The notes under the pieces were generated by a model. The model saw only the letters and a program-made list of their open reading frames with translations, was not told the origin of the DNA and made no database searches. This document shows positions 44,642 to 53,125 of a stretch of 64,000 nucleotides of DNA, piece after piece. Position numbers and translations under genes: made by a program. The stretch covers positions 1,488,001-1,552,000 of the forward strand of contig CBDBQH010000003.1 of the NCBI GenBank assembly GCA_965208975.1. Direction: 5' to 3'. This stretch comes from G963663315 sp965208975 (GTDB taxonomy: Bacteria; Pseudomonadota; Gammaproteobacteria; Arenicellales; Poriferihabitantaceae). Numbering within the stretch: the stretch's first letter is position 1; the number at the start of each line of letters is the position of its first letter.

Positions 44642-45618
44642 CCAAGCAAATGCGCGACGGCCTCACGCTCTTCTTTCAGTTCCCGCTCCGTGATTCTCAT
44701 TCGTTCCCGACTGAGCTCATCAGGCTCCAGATCCTGAACTATCTTGTATTCACCACCCGCGCAGGTCACCGGGAAAGAATAAACCAGCCCCTTCCCGATT
44801 CCGTAACTGCCATCGGAAATAACCCCCATGCTTACCCAGTCTCCCGCCCTGGAACCTGAAACCCAATCCCGTATATGGTCAATGGCGGATGATGCGGCGG
44901 AAGCTGCGCTGGAAGCGCCGCGAGCCTTGATAATCGCCGCGCCGCGTTGCTGAACTGTGGGAATAAAGTCATTGACCAGCCACTCGCGGTCCAGACTGTC
45001 GGCCACCGGACTGCCGTCAGCCAGCGCTTGCGAAACATCCGGATACTGGGTTGCGGAATGATTCCCCCAGATCGTCAGTCTGGTCAAGCGGTCATGATGG
45101 ATGCCGAGCTTTGCCGCCAGTTGTGACTTCGCGCGATTATGGTCCAGCCGGGTCATCGCGGTAAATTGTGACGGAGCCAGAGCCGGAGCATTGGCAGCGG
45201 CAATCAACGCATTGGTATTGGCCGGATTACCGACCACCAGAACCCGCACATCATCGCTGGCATGGTCGTTCAATGCCCTGCCCTGCACAGAAAATATCTT
45301 GCCATTGTCCTTCAACAAATCACCGCGCTCCATGCCGGGGCCACGCGGTTTCGACCCGACGAGTAACGCATAATCGACGCCCGCAAACGCGACTTCAGGC
45401 TGGTCGGACGCAATGACGCCGACCACCAGCGGATACGCGCAATCGTTCAGCTCCATCACCACCCCGTGAAGCGCGTCCAGCGCCGGAGGAATTTCCAGCA
45501 ACTGTAAAATGACTGGCTGATCCCGGCCAAACATATCTCCCGCCGCGATTCGAAACAAAAGCGAATAGGAGATGTTTCCGGCGGCGCCGGTGACTGCAAC
45601 CCTGACTGGTTCTTTCAT
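44638..45618 (-). CDS. mdh: Malate dehydrogenase (NAD-dependent)
   Basis: TCA-cycle enzyme converting malate to oxaloacetate with NAD. 326 residues from ATG 45618 (MKEPVRVAVTGAAGNISYSLLFRIA). The nucleotide-binding loop GAAGNISYS is of the group found in gammaproteobacteria with the cytosolic-type enzyme; active-site residues lie in MTRLDHNRAKSQLAAKLG and WGNHSATQYPD (catalytic His). A frame extending to 45660 adds unrelated residues. The stop overlaps the dsbC open frame. Confidence 0.95.
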   Translation of the reverse strand: MKEPVRVAVTGAAGNISYSLLFRIAAGDMFGRDQPVILQLLEIPPALDALHGVVMELNDCAYPLVVGVIASDQPEVAFAGVDYALLVGSKPRGPGMERGDLLKDNGKIFSVQGRALNDHASDDVRVLVVGNPANTNALIAAANAPALAPSQFTAMTRLDHNRAKSQLAAKLGIHHDRLTRLTIWGNHSATQYPDVSQALADGSPVADSLDREWLVNDFIPTVQQRGAAIIKARGASSAASAASSAIDHIRDWVSGSRAGDWVSMGVISDGSYGIGKGLVYSFPVTCAGGEYKIVQDLEPDELSRERMRITERELKEEREAVAHLLG

Positions 45619-45677
45619 TGAATACCCCGACTTGAACGGTCTGGCAACCCTCTTCGACACATCTGATACTGACTGTA

Positions 45678-45686
45678 ATTATACCA
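45678..45686 (-). promoter_or_regulatory. Extended -10 promoter element upstream of mdh
   Basis: TGGTATAAT on the minus strand, about 60 bases upstream of the mdh start, with the same surrounding TTCTGGTATAATT as the petA promoter. No clear -35. Confidence 0.5.
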
Positions 45687-45736
45687 GAACATGACATTTG
45701 GTTGTGATGAAATCTCTGCACACTCCTGTTCTGAAA

Positions 45737-46501
45737 TTATTCAGATGAATTTCCCGACTGCCCGTTGCTGTCCTTGACAATGGAGCGGGCAAGCAACAGA
45801 TCCTCCCAGGCTTTCTTCTTCTGCATTGGACTTCGCAACAGGTAAGCTGGATGCCAGGTCGGAATCAGGGGAATGCCGGATTCGCCGTAGTGAAATACCC
45901 TGCCGCGAAGACGGCTGATGGGTTCACTGGTTTTTAGCAGGGATTGTGCGCTGACCGCTCCGAGAGCGACAATAACGGCCGGTCTGATGATCGCCAGTTG
46001 CCTGTGCAGGTAGGGTTCGCACTGAGCGGTCTCCGCCGGCGCCGGGTTGCGGTTGCCCGGAGGTCGGCATTTGATCACGTTGGCGATAAACACATCTTCT
46101 CGCTCCATATTCAGCGCTCCAATCATCGCGTCCAGAAGCTGTCCCGCGCGTCCGACAAACGGTAGCCCCTGCAAATCCTCGTTCTCGCCCGGCGCCTCAC
46201 CTACGAACATCCATCTGGCGAAAGCGCTACCGACTCCGGGAACCGCTTTTGTCCGGCTCTGGTGCAGAGGACATTTGCGGCATTCGCCGATGGTTTCCGC
46301 CAGCTGCCGCAGCCTTTCGGTTGCATTGCCCAAATCCGGATCGGCAGCGGAGCCGTCACCGGATTGGTCAACGGAACCGGCGGATATTTCGTCTACAACT
46401 CCGGGTTCTGGCTGAAGTTCCGGGCGCACATCCCGACACCGCCAGAGTTCGATTCCGATTTTGTCGAGAATCTCGATCTGGCGCTCATTCAGTCCGGCCA
46501 T
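45737..46501 (-). CDS. Family 4 uracil-DNA glycosylase (4Fe-4S)
   Basis: Removes uracil from DNA. 254 residues; about the first 65 are a low-complexity acidic lead-in. The catalytic core starts near CRKCPLHQSRT (two cluster Cys at about 74 and 77) and has the water-activating motif GEAPGENEDLQGLPFVGRAG. The second pair of cluster Cys is in IKCRPPGNR and TAQCEPYL, and the HPAYLLRSP motif holds the catalytic His. It lies 4 bases downstream of leuA's stop in the same direction. Confidence 0.92.
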   Translation of the reverse strand: MAGLNERQIEILDKIGIELWRCRDVRPELQPEPGVVDEISAGSVDQSGDGSAADPDLGNATERLRQLAETIGECRKCPLHQSRTKAVPGVGSAFARWMFVGEAPGENEDLQGLPFVGRAGQLLDAMIGALNMEREDVFIANVIKCRPPGNRNPAPAETAQCEPYLHRQLAIIRPAVIVALGAVSAQSLLKTSEPISRLRGRVFHYGESGIPLIPTWHPAYLLRSPMQKKKAWEDLLLARSIVKDSNGQSGNSSE

Positions 46502-46505
46502 CGAA

Positions 46506-48050
46506 TCAGATGGCCGCCGAGAGTTGGGGGTGGGTGCGAAACTTGCCGACCGCGAGTTTGTTCAACGCATTGATATACGCCTTGGCGGAAGCGATGATAA
46601 TGTCCAGGTCCACGCCATGCCCGTTCACCACCACCCCGTCTTTCTCCAGGCGTACACTGACCTCACCCTGTGCGTCAGTGCCACTGGTGATACTGTTGAC
46701 CGAATACAGCTTCAGCGTACTGCCGGAAGATACAATCCGGTCAATCGCCTTAAAGGTGGCGTCCACCACTCCATTTCCCGTATCTGTCGCGCTGAATCTC
46801 TCGCCTTCAACCTCTATCGAAACCGTTGCCTCCGGCTTCATTCCGGTTTCTGAATTGGTGCGCACATGCACCATCGCATATTTCTCGTTATCAGGAGCGT
46901 TGTCGGATGTGGCCACCAGAACCTTGAGATCATCGTCAAAAATTTCGTGCTTGCGGTCTGCCATTTCCTTGAACCGATCAAATATCTCATTGACCTGTTC
47001 GGGGCCAAACTCAAACCCCAGCGTCTTCAGTCTCTGTTTAACCGCATTTCGCCCGGAATGCTTGCCAAGAACCATACGATTGGAGCTCCAGCCGACATCT
47101 TCAGCAGACATGATTTCGTAGGTTTCCCGCGCCTTGATCACTCCATCCTGATGAATGCCGGCCTCGTGGGCAAACGCATTGGCGCCGACAATGGCCTTGT
47201 TCGGCTGCACCGGAAATCCGGTAATACTGGAAACCAGACGGCTCGCCGGAACGATTTGGGTGGTGTCGATTTCCGTGTCGCAATCGAATTCGTCCTGACG
47301 GGTTCTGACCGCCATGACAATTTCTTCCAGCGAGGCATTGCCCGCCCTTTCTCCCAACCCATTGACCGTGCACTCCACCTGTCGGGCGCCCGACATGACC
47401 GCAGAAAGGGAATTTGCCACCGCCAGACCGAGATCATTATGACAATGGACCGAGAAGACAGCCTGGTCGGCATTCGGGATGGCCTCAATCAACCGTTTGA
47501 TCAATTCTCCGAACTGGGAAGGAAGATTGTAGCCCACGGTATCCGGAATATTGATCGTGCCCGCTCCCGCATCAATGACCTTTTCAATAATCCGGCACAG
47601 AAAATCAAAGTCGGATCGCCCCGCATCTTCCGGGGAAAATTCCACATCATCCGTATAACCCCTGGCCTGGGTCACTGCGGCAACGGCATGCTCCACGACC
47701 TGATCCGGCGTCATTCTCAATTTGTGTTTTATATGAATCGGAGACGTTGCGATGAATGTATGGATACGACCGGATTCGGCCCGTTTCAAGGCCTCCCCCG
47801 CCCTTTCGACATCTCTCCCGTTCGCCCTGGCCAGACCACATACCGTACTTTCCCGGATCAGCCCGGCAATCGCCTGCACCGCGCTGAAATCTCCGGGGCT
47901 GGCAGCCGGAAAACCCGCCTCGATTACGTTGACCCTCATTTTTTCGAGCAGTTGGGCGATACGAATCTTCTCTTCCCGGGTCATGGAGGCGCCCGGACTC
48001 TGTTCGCCATCCCTCAGGGTCGTATCAAATATGATCAATTTGTTTTTCAT
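46506..48050 (-). CDS. leuA: 2-isopropylmalate synthase
   Basis: First committed enzyme of leucine synthesis: condenses acetyl-CoA with 2-oxoisovalerate. 514 residues: the N-terminal TIM barrel with TTLRDGEQSPGA and the metal-binding HCHNDLGLAVANSL, and a C-terminal regulatory domain that binds leucine for feedback inhibition (from about residue 390). Start ATG 48050. leuBCD genes are not adjacent here. The upstream gap appears to hold a leucine-rich leader peptide, suggesting attenuation. Confidence 0.96.
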   Translation of the reverse strand: MKNKLIIFDTTLRDGEQSPGASMTREEKIRIAQLLEKMRVNVIEAGFPAASPGDFSAVQAIAGLIRESTVCGLARANGRDVERAGEALKRAESGRIHTFIATSPIHIKHKLRMTPDQVVEHAVAAVTQARGYTDDVEFSPEDAGRSDFDFLCRIIEKVIDAGAGTINIPDTVGYNLPSQFGELIKRLIEAIPNADQAVFSVHCHNDLGLAVANSLSAVMSGARQVECTVNGLGERAGNASLEEIVMAVRTRQDEFDCDTEIDTTQIVPASRLVSSITGFPVQPNKAIVGANAFAHEAGIHQDGVIKARETYEIMSAEDVGWSSNRMVLGKHSGRNAVKQRLKTLGFEFGPEQVNEIFDRFKEMADRKHEIFDDDLKVLVATSDNAPDNEKYAMVHVRTNSETGMKPEATVSIEVEGERFSATDTGNGVVDATFKAIDRIVSSGSTLKLYSVNSITSGTDAQGEVSVRLEKDGVVVNGHGVDLDIIIASAKAYINALNKLAVGKFRTHPQLSAAI

Positions 48051-48092
48051 CTTCTTGCCTGTTTTGACTGGTATCTATATTATATCGCCGGT

Positions 48093-48105
48093 CCCGCCTT
48101 GCGGG
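48093..48105. promoter_or_regulatory. GC-rich hairpin in the leuA leader
   Basis: CCCGC and GCGGG arms around CTT, extended by GCCG/CGGC beyond a two-base bulge (to about 48087-48109). It lies between the leader peptide stop at 48142 and the leuA start at 48050, where an attenuator would be expected. No clear U-run follows on the minus strand, so the terminator role is uncertain. Confidence 0.4.
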
Positions 48106-48141
48106 CGGCTTCGGATAATCAACGGATAAGGGGAGAAAGTA

Positions 48142-48255
48142 TTAATGCGCCAGCTGGCGCAGTAGCAGTGCAGGCAGAAGAGACAATGCAGCAGAATCAC
48201 CGACAACCATTACGGCTGTCAAAAAATGATCGGTTTTCACGGCTACCCTGTTCAT
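48142..48255 (-). CDS. Candidate leucine-rich leader peptide upstream of leuA
   Basis: A 37-codon frame (ATG 48255, TAA 48142) ends with LSLLPALLLRQLAH: seven Leu in fourteen residues, three of them consecutive. Leucine-biosynthesis genes in enteric bacteria are controlled by such leader peptides, where starved ribosomes stall at Leu codons and change the RNA fold. The frame ends about 90 bases before leuA and a hairpin follows it. The only ribosome-site candidate, GGAG, is just one base from the ATG. The N-terminal half (VKTDHFLTAVMVVGDSA) is not Leu-rich. Confidence 0.45.
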   Translation of the reverse strand: MNRVAVKTDHFLTAVMVVGDSAALSLLPALLLRQLAH

Positions 48256-48330
48256 GCTCCGTAGTCTATAAAACAAATCCGCAATTTACAACCCCCCCCC
48301 CCTGTAGACTACACAGCGCACCTCAAATGT

Positions 48331-48361
48331 TATAGTAAGGATACAGTTTATCCTTACTATA
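48331..48361. promoter_or_regulatory. Perfect 13-base inverted repeat, operator of the toxin-antitoxin operon
   Basis: TATAGTAAGGATA and its exact complement are separated by five bases, 22 bases before the antitoxin ATG. Antitoxins of this type normally repress their own operon at such sites. The repeat overlaps the likely -10 region. A strong ribosome site AGGAGG lies between it and the start codon. Confidence 0.75.
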
Positions 48362-48383
48362 TATTCAGTAACCAGGAGGTTTC

Positions 48384-48608
48384 ATGCTTGCCAAACTGAC
48401 TTCCAAAAACCAGTTGACCCTGCCGAAGGCGGTGACTGCCGAGGTAGAAGCTACCGACTATTTTGATGTGACGACAGAAAACGGCTGCATCGTGTTGACC
48501 CCCGTTCGGGTCAACCGCGCCGATGGCGTCCGTGCGAAACTCGCCGAACTCGGTCTGTCGGAGAACGATGTCTGCGATGCGGTCGCCTGGGCCCGGCCTC
48601 CCGGATGA
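48384..48608 (+). CDS. AbrB/MazE-type antitoxin
   Basis: 74 residues; the N-terminus reads as a swapped-hairpin AbrB domain (KLTSKNQLTLPKAVTAEVEATDYFDVTTENGCIVLTPV), the DNA-binding fold of MazE- and VapB-like antitoxins. The C-terminus (GLSENDVCDAVAWARPPG) would bind and inhibit the toxin. It precedes the PIN gene with a 4-base overlap. An AGGAGG site sits 6 bases before the ATG. Confidence 0.85.
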   Translation: MLAKLTSKNQLTLPKAVTAEVEATDYFDVTTENGCIVLTPVRVNRADGVRAKLAELGLSENDVCDAVAWARPPG

Positions 48609-49024
48609 CGCCTGTCCGCGCGGTCCTGGATACAAGCGTTCTGGTTTCGGCGCTCCTGTTTCACACTGGTTCACTGTCCTGGTTACGCGGCGCCTGGCGC
48701 TCGGGGCGCATTCTGCCGCTGGTGAGTCGCGATACCACGACCGAGTTGATTCGTGTGCTCACCTATCCGAAGTTTGCATTAAGCGCCAGCGAACAGCGGG
48801 ACATGCTCGACGATTATCTGCCGTTCTGCGAAAGCGTCACCGTGTCGGTCCCGCCTCCTGATGCGCCTGAATGCCAGGACCCTTTTGATCGTCCGTTCCT
48901 GGAGTTGGCGCTTGCAGGGCGGGCCGATGTCATTGTAACCGGCGATGCCGACCTGCTGGTACTCACCGGGAAGTTTGCTGTGCCAATCCAGTCTTGCGCG
49001 GATTTCAAAAGACTTCTGGTGTGA
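48605..49024 (+). CDS. PIN-domain ribonuclease toxin
   Basis: 139 residues with the acidic PIN active site readable as D9 (VLDTSVLVSALL), E47 (TTTELIRVL), D95 (DPFDRPFLELAL) and D114/D116 (VTGDADLL). Such proteins cut RNA when freed from the antitoxin. ATGA overlap with the AbrB-type gene is the normal toxin-antitoxin layout. The pair stands at the start of the defence island. Confidence 0.9.
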   Translation: MTPVRAVLDTSVLVSALLFHTGSLSWLRGAWRSGRILPLVSRDTTTELIRVLTYPKFALSASEQRDMLDDYLPFCESVTVSVPPPDAPECQDPFDRPFLELALAGRADVIVTGDADLLVLTGKFAVPIQSCADFKRLLV

Positions 49025-49086
49025 TGGGTTGTTATTCGCGGACTATCACATACCCATACTTGTACAGGATTGAGTAAGCGCGAATA

Positions 49087-52000
49087 ATGTCTATGTTGAT
49101 TAAAATTACCGGAGATGACATTGCTGCATTGGGCGATGCCGACTTGCGTGACTTGATAGGATTACTGTGTGAGGCGGACTACAAGCTAGCAGGGTTGTCG
49201 ACGACGGGAATCAAATGGGGTGGTCATCAAGATGCTGCTGATGGCGGCCTGGATGTTGTTGTTTGCGACGATGTGTCACCCCCTGCCGCAAGTTTTGTGC
49301 CAAGAAATGCAACAGGTTTTCAGATTAAAAAGTCTGATATGCCAAGAGCGAAGATCCTTAAGGAAATGTGTCCAGGAGGCAGCTTGCGAGAGTCTATCAA
49401 AGCGCTTCTGCAAGACAATGGGGCTTATATCATTATCGGTTCGGCCGGTTCTACAACTAACACAGCCCTCACAAGACGAGTCGGAGCTATGAACGAGGCA
49501 GTGAGCAATGAAATTGATCATAAGGATTTTCATTTGGATTTTTTTGATCGCGGGCGCGTTGCAACATGGGTTCGCTCGCATCCATCTATGGTTATATGGG
49601 TACGAGAAAGAATAAACAAGCCTCTGACAGGGTGGCTGTGCTATGGAGATTGGACAGGAGTTCAGGGTGAATATATCCTTGATGACGGGCTTCGGCTGCA
49701 TGATGGGAATGGCTCAACAAATCAAAAGCTGTCTATTGAAGATGGCTTGTTAAAACTTCGTTCAGCCCTGCAGAAACCAGGGGCATCTATACGCCTGACA
49801 GGATTATCCGGTGTTGGGAAGACACGGCTTGTCCAGGCTTTATTTGATAATAAAGTGGGTAGGGAGGCACTCAACCAACATCAGGCAATCTACACGGATA
49901 TGGCCGATAGTCCCTCGCCTGATCCAGTTGCAATGGCCGGGCAACTCATTAACGATAGAAGCAGGGCAGTACTGATTGTTGATAATTGCCCTCCGGATTT
50001 GCATCGCCGCTTGACGCAATCCTGTTCTGTGCAGCAAAGCGCTGTCAGTCTGATTACAGTTGAATACGATGTGCGCGATGATCTTCCAGAAGAAACCAAT
50101 GTGTTCAGACTTGAACCTGCCAGTGAAACCGTTGTTGAAAAGCTGATCAGTAAACGGTTTACTCATATTAGTCGGGTTGATGTGAGAACAATTGCAATGT
50201 TTTCCGGCGGCAATGCGCGTGTGGCCATAGCGCTTGCGAACACTATACAAAAAGGCAAAACCTTGTCAGGATTCCGTGACGAGGAACTTTTCAAAAGACT
50301 TTTCTGGCAGCGTCATGATTCTGATGAAAGTTTGTTCATCTCAGCTCAAGCGTGCTCTCTCGTTTATTCATTCGAAGGCACAGATGCAAGCTCTGAAAAA
50401 TCAGAGATCAAATTCCTTGCTTCTCTGGTTGACAAAACTGGCGCTAGGTTATTTCGTGATATTGCTGAACTCACGGAGCGAGATCTCATTCAATCTCGCG
50501 GTGTCTGGCGGGCTGTACTTCCTCAGGCGATTGCAAACCGGCTTGCCAAGGGTGCGCTTGAGTCTATTCCAAAAGATATCTTGGTGAATGGGTTTTTGAG
50601 GAGTCCTGAAAGGCTGATAAAGTCGTTCACACGCCGTTTAAGTTATCTTCATGACTGCGATGCAGCTATCGGCATCGTGGATGACTGGCTCGGCCAGGAT
50701 GGCTGGATTGGAAAGGTAGTGGATAACCTCAATAATTTCGGAATTGATGTTCTCAGTAATATCGCCCCGGTATCACCAGCCAACACGTTTGAAGCCATAG
50801 AGCGGGCTGTAAATGGGAGAGATGGGGGCGCATTTACTTCAAATAATAATCCTCATTCCGGTGAGTTTGTGCGATTACTGAGGCATTTGGCATACGACCC
50901 GGAGCTATTCGACAGGAGTGCAAGACTGCTGTGCCGCTTCGCGCTATCAGGAGACCAGGACGCACGCGACACACTCGAATCATTGTTTTGTATTCGCTTA
51001 TCCGGCACGCGTGCGCGTATTGAGGCCAGAGCCGAGGTTATTGAGGAGTTGATAGACTCTGGAGATAAGAGCAAGCAGGAGCTCGGTCTTCTTTTACTCG
51101 ATGCTGCGCTGAAGACAAGGCTTTTCAGTTCATTCCACGAATTTAATTTCGGGGCAAGGTCCAGAGATTACGGGTATTATCCTGTCACACGTGAAGAAAT
51201 AGCCCACTGGTTTGATATCGTTATCAATATTTGCTCACGAGTTGCTATTTCAGGTCAATCAATTTCGAAGCAGGCGAAAAAAACTCTGGCAAATAATCTG
51301 CATGGTTTGTGGAAAACAGGCTGTGTGTTTGATTCGTTGGAACAATCAGCCAGAGAGATTCTGGCACAGGGAGCATGGAATGATGGCTGGATTGCTGTGC
51401 GTGAAATCATACAATACAACAGTAACAATTTTACCGATGCAGACAAGGAAAGGGTCTACAGATTGGAGAGGTTTTTAAAGCCTGACAGCCTTTTGGAAAA
51501 AGCGCGAGCCTTCGCGCTTTCAGAGGCACATGGCGGCTTTGATCTGGAAGAAGGATACAACGAAGAAGATGCCGCTGCCAGATATCGCCGCACGGAAGAA
51601 ACAACCTGCAAGATTGGCGCCGAAGTTGCACAGGATTCCGGGACACTCAACACATTACTGCCAGAACTTGTCTCCACATATTGTAGTAGGCTGCTTAATT
51701 TTGGGATTGGTCTGGCAGAAGGGAGTAATGATAAAAAAGCACTTTTTCAATCCTTGCATGCTGCGCTTGCAAAGACAGAACCAGAAGTACGTCAGATTAA
51801 TGTTTTTGTGGGCTTTCTCTGGTCATGCGCAAAATCAGACCCCGCGCTCTACAACTCGATACTTGATGGTCTGGTCAGAGATGATTTGTTAGGAAAATGG
51901 TTTCCAGAGATTCAGATACGTACTCCCACTATGGATCAAAGGGGTGTAGATCGATTGCATGAAGCCCTGGATCTTGGAATAGCGGAAATACAGCCATTTC

Positions 52001-52872
52001 GGTATCTTGTATTCGGGTGTGCCCATGACCATGAGTCCGTAAGTGACGATGATCTGGCCAGTCTGCTGAATAAAATTCTCCTGAGAGAGGGCGGGGTTGG
52101 TGTTGCCCTTGAAATACTGGAAATGCGCTTTTGCAATCATAGCCAGGAATCATCGAACTACTCCGACGACTTGATGGCGGTGGCGCGGAACCTGATGGCG
52201 ACATTCCCATTTGCTAAAAACAATAATGTTGATACCCCTGATTACAAACTGGAAAAAGTTGCCAGTATCTGTCTGGCCGGACCAAAGGGCAGTCATGCCG
52301 CCACCATAACGTGCGAAAATCTCAATAAGGAAATTTCAGAATGCCGTATATTTTTCTTTAGCTATCCCTTATTGCTCAACAGTCTTGCAAGAGTCCAACC
52401 CACAATATATCTGGATGTGTTTTTGAAGGATTATCCGCTGATTATTCTTTCCGATGAACAGTGTCGTAATCCTCTGGATCAAATTTCGGATGTTGACCTC
52501 CTGTCCTGGTGCGAGAAAGCGCCATCTTCCCGCTATGCGCTGGTTGCGTCATGGATGCAGGCATTCAGCAAATCGGATGAAACAGGGAAATACGAATGGA
52601 AACCTTTTGTGTATACGATCTTTGATAAAGCGCCTGTGGTGGAAGAGGTTTTGGAACAGCTTGCCGATAGACTCCCGTTTATGTCATCGGTCGGTTCGCA
52701 CGCAGATGCCCTGCAAGACCACGCTGTTTTATATCAAGACCTATATCAACATGACAATAAGAAAGTTGCAGATTGGGCTAAAAGTGAATATGCAAAATTA
52801 CAGGAAAGGATAAAACAAGAACGTGAACAGGAAGTCCGGGAGAATCGCGAACAAAACGAAAGGTTTGAATAA
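49087..52872 (+). CDS. Large nuclease-NTPase protein, STAND-like, probable anti-phage protein
   Basis: 1261 residues with three parts. (1) Residues 1-180: a PD-(D/E)XK-like nuclease, with Asp56 in ADGGLDVVV and Gln79-x-Lys81 in GFQIKKSD, the Q-x-K variant of the E-x-K motif, followed by the helix pair SLRESIKALLQDNGAYIII. (2) Residues 215-480: a P-loop NTPase with Walker A GLSGVGKT at 239-246 and Walker B VLIVDN at 295-300, then winged-helix-like segments. (3) About 500-1235: a helical repeat region, likely a sensor, ending in a charged tail KLQERIKQEREQEV. This order (effector, NTPase, repeat sensor) is that of Avs and other STAND defence proteins. I cannot match it to a named system. Confidence 0.75.
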   Translation: MSMLIKITGDDIAALGDADLRDLIGLLCEADYKLAGLSTTGIKWGGHQDAADGGLDVVVCDDVSPPAASFVPRNATGFQIKKSDMPRAKILKEMCPGGSLRESIKALLQDNGAYIIIGSAGSTTNTALTRRVGAMNEAVSNEIDHKDFHLDFFDRGRVATWVRSHPSMVIWVRERINKPLTGWLCYGDWTGVQGEYILDDGLRLHDGNGSTNQKLSIEDGLLKLRSALQKPGASIRLTGLSGVGKTRLVQALFDNKVGREALNQHQAIYTDMADSPSPDPVAMAGQLINDRSRAVLIVDNCPPDLHRRLTQSCSVQQSAVSLITVEYDVRDDLPEETNVFRLEPASETVVEKLISKRFTHISRVDVRTIAMFSGGNARVAIALANTIQKGKTLSGFRDEELFKRLFWQRHDSDESLFISAQACSLVYSFEGTDASSEKSEIKFLASLVDKTGARLFRDIAELTERDLIQSRGVWRAVLPQAIANRLAKGALESIPKDILVNGFLRSPERLIKSFTRRLSYLHDCDAAIGIVDDWLGQDGWIGKVVDNLNNFGIDVLSNIAPVSPANTFEAIERAVNGRDGGAFTSNNNPHSGEFVRLLRHLAYDPELFDRSARLLCRFALSGDQDARDTLESLFCIRLSGTRARIEARAEVIEELIDSGDKSKQELGLLLLDAALKTRLFSSFHEFNFGARSRDYGYYPVTREEIAHWFDIVINICSRVAISGQSISKQAKKTLANNLHGLWKTGCVFDSLEQSAREILAQGAWNDGWIAVREIIQYNSNNFTDADKERVYRLERFLKPDSLLEKARAFALSEAHGGFDLEEGYNEEDAAARYRRTEETTCKIGAEVAQDSGTLNTLLPELVSTYCSRLLNFGIGLAEGSNDKKALFQSLHAALAKTEPEVRQINVFVGFLWSCAKSDPALYNSILDGLVRDDLLGKWFPEIQIRTPTMDQRGVDRLHEALDLGIAEIQPFRYLVFGCAHDHESVSDDDLASLLNKILLREGGVGVALEILEMRFCNHSQESSNYSDDLMAVARNLMATFPFAKNNNVDTPDYKLEKVASICLAGPKGSHAATITCENLNKEISECRIFFFSYPLLLNSLARVQPTIYLDVFLKDYPLIILSDEQCRNPLDQISDVDLLSWCEKAPSSRYALVASWMQAFSKSDETGKYEWKPFVYTIFDKAPVVEEVLEQLADRLPFMSSVGSHADALQDHAVLYQDLYQHDNKKVADWAKSEYAKLQERIKQEREQEVRENREQNERFE

Positions 52873-53125
52873 TCGGGCACACGGTAATTTGAACAGGAGC
52901 TTTCTCGCAGAATCCAGCCCAAATGACTGAATGGTCCAGAATCATCAGCCGGGAGCGGAAAATTATCTGTTCACAAGAAAATAGTAGTTATACAATGGAA
53001 GCGGAATTAATCAGAGGTTCCCTAATAATGGCGCATTGTTATCCAATGAACCATGCTACCTCCGGGACCGCAATCATCTGATAAAGATCAGGCGCAAATT
53101 AGCGACCAATACAGAGAAATCCAGA

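Noticed and set aside
48079..48084. TATAAT on the minus strand 30 bases before leuA as its promoter
   Set aside because: The -35 position falls inside the GC hairpin and has no match; the leader peptide further upstream argues for an earlier start of transcription.
46866..48335. A 489-codon plus-strand open frame opposite leuA
   Set aside because: It is the shadow of leuA on the other strand; leuA is complete with clear catalytic motifs, and the plus-strand residues show no domain.
52873..53125. Gap between the STAND-like gene and the restriction enzyme searched for a small guide RNA, retron or extra gene
   Set aside because: No repeated units, no strong stem and no reading frame with a start site; only a possible AT-rich promoter near 52995.
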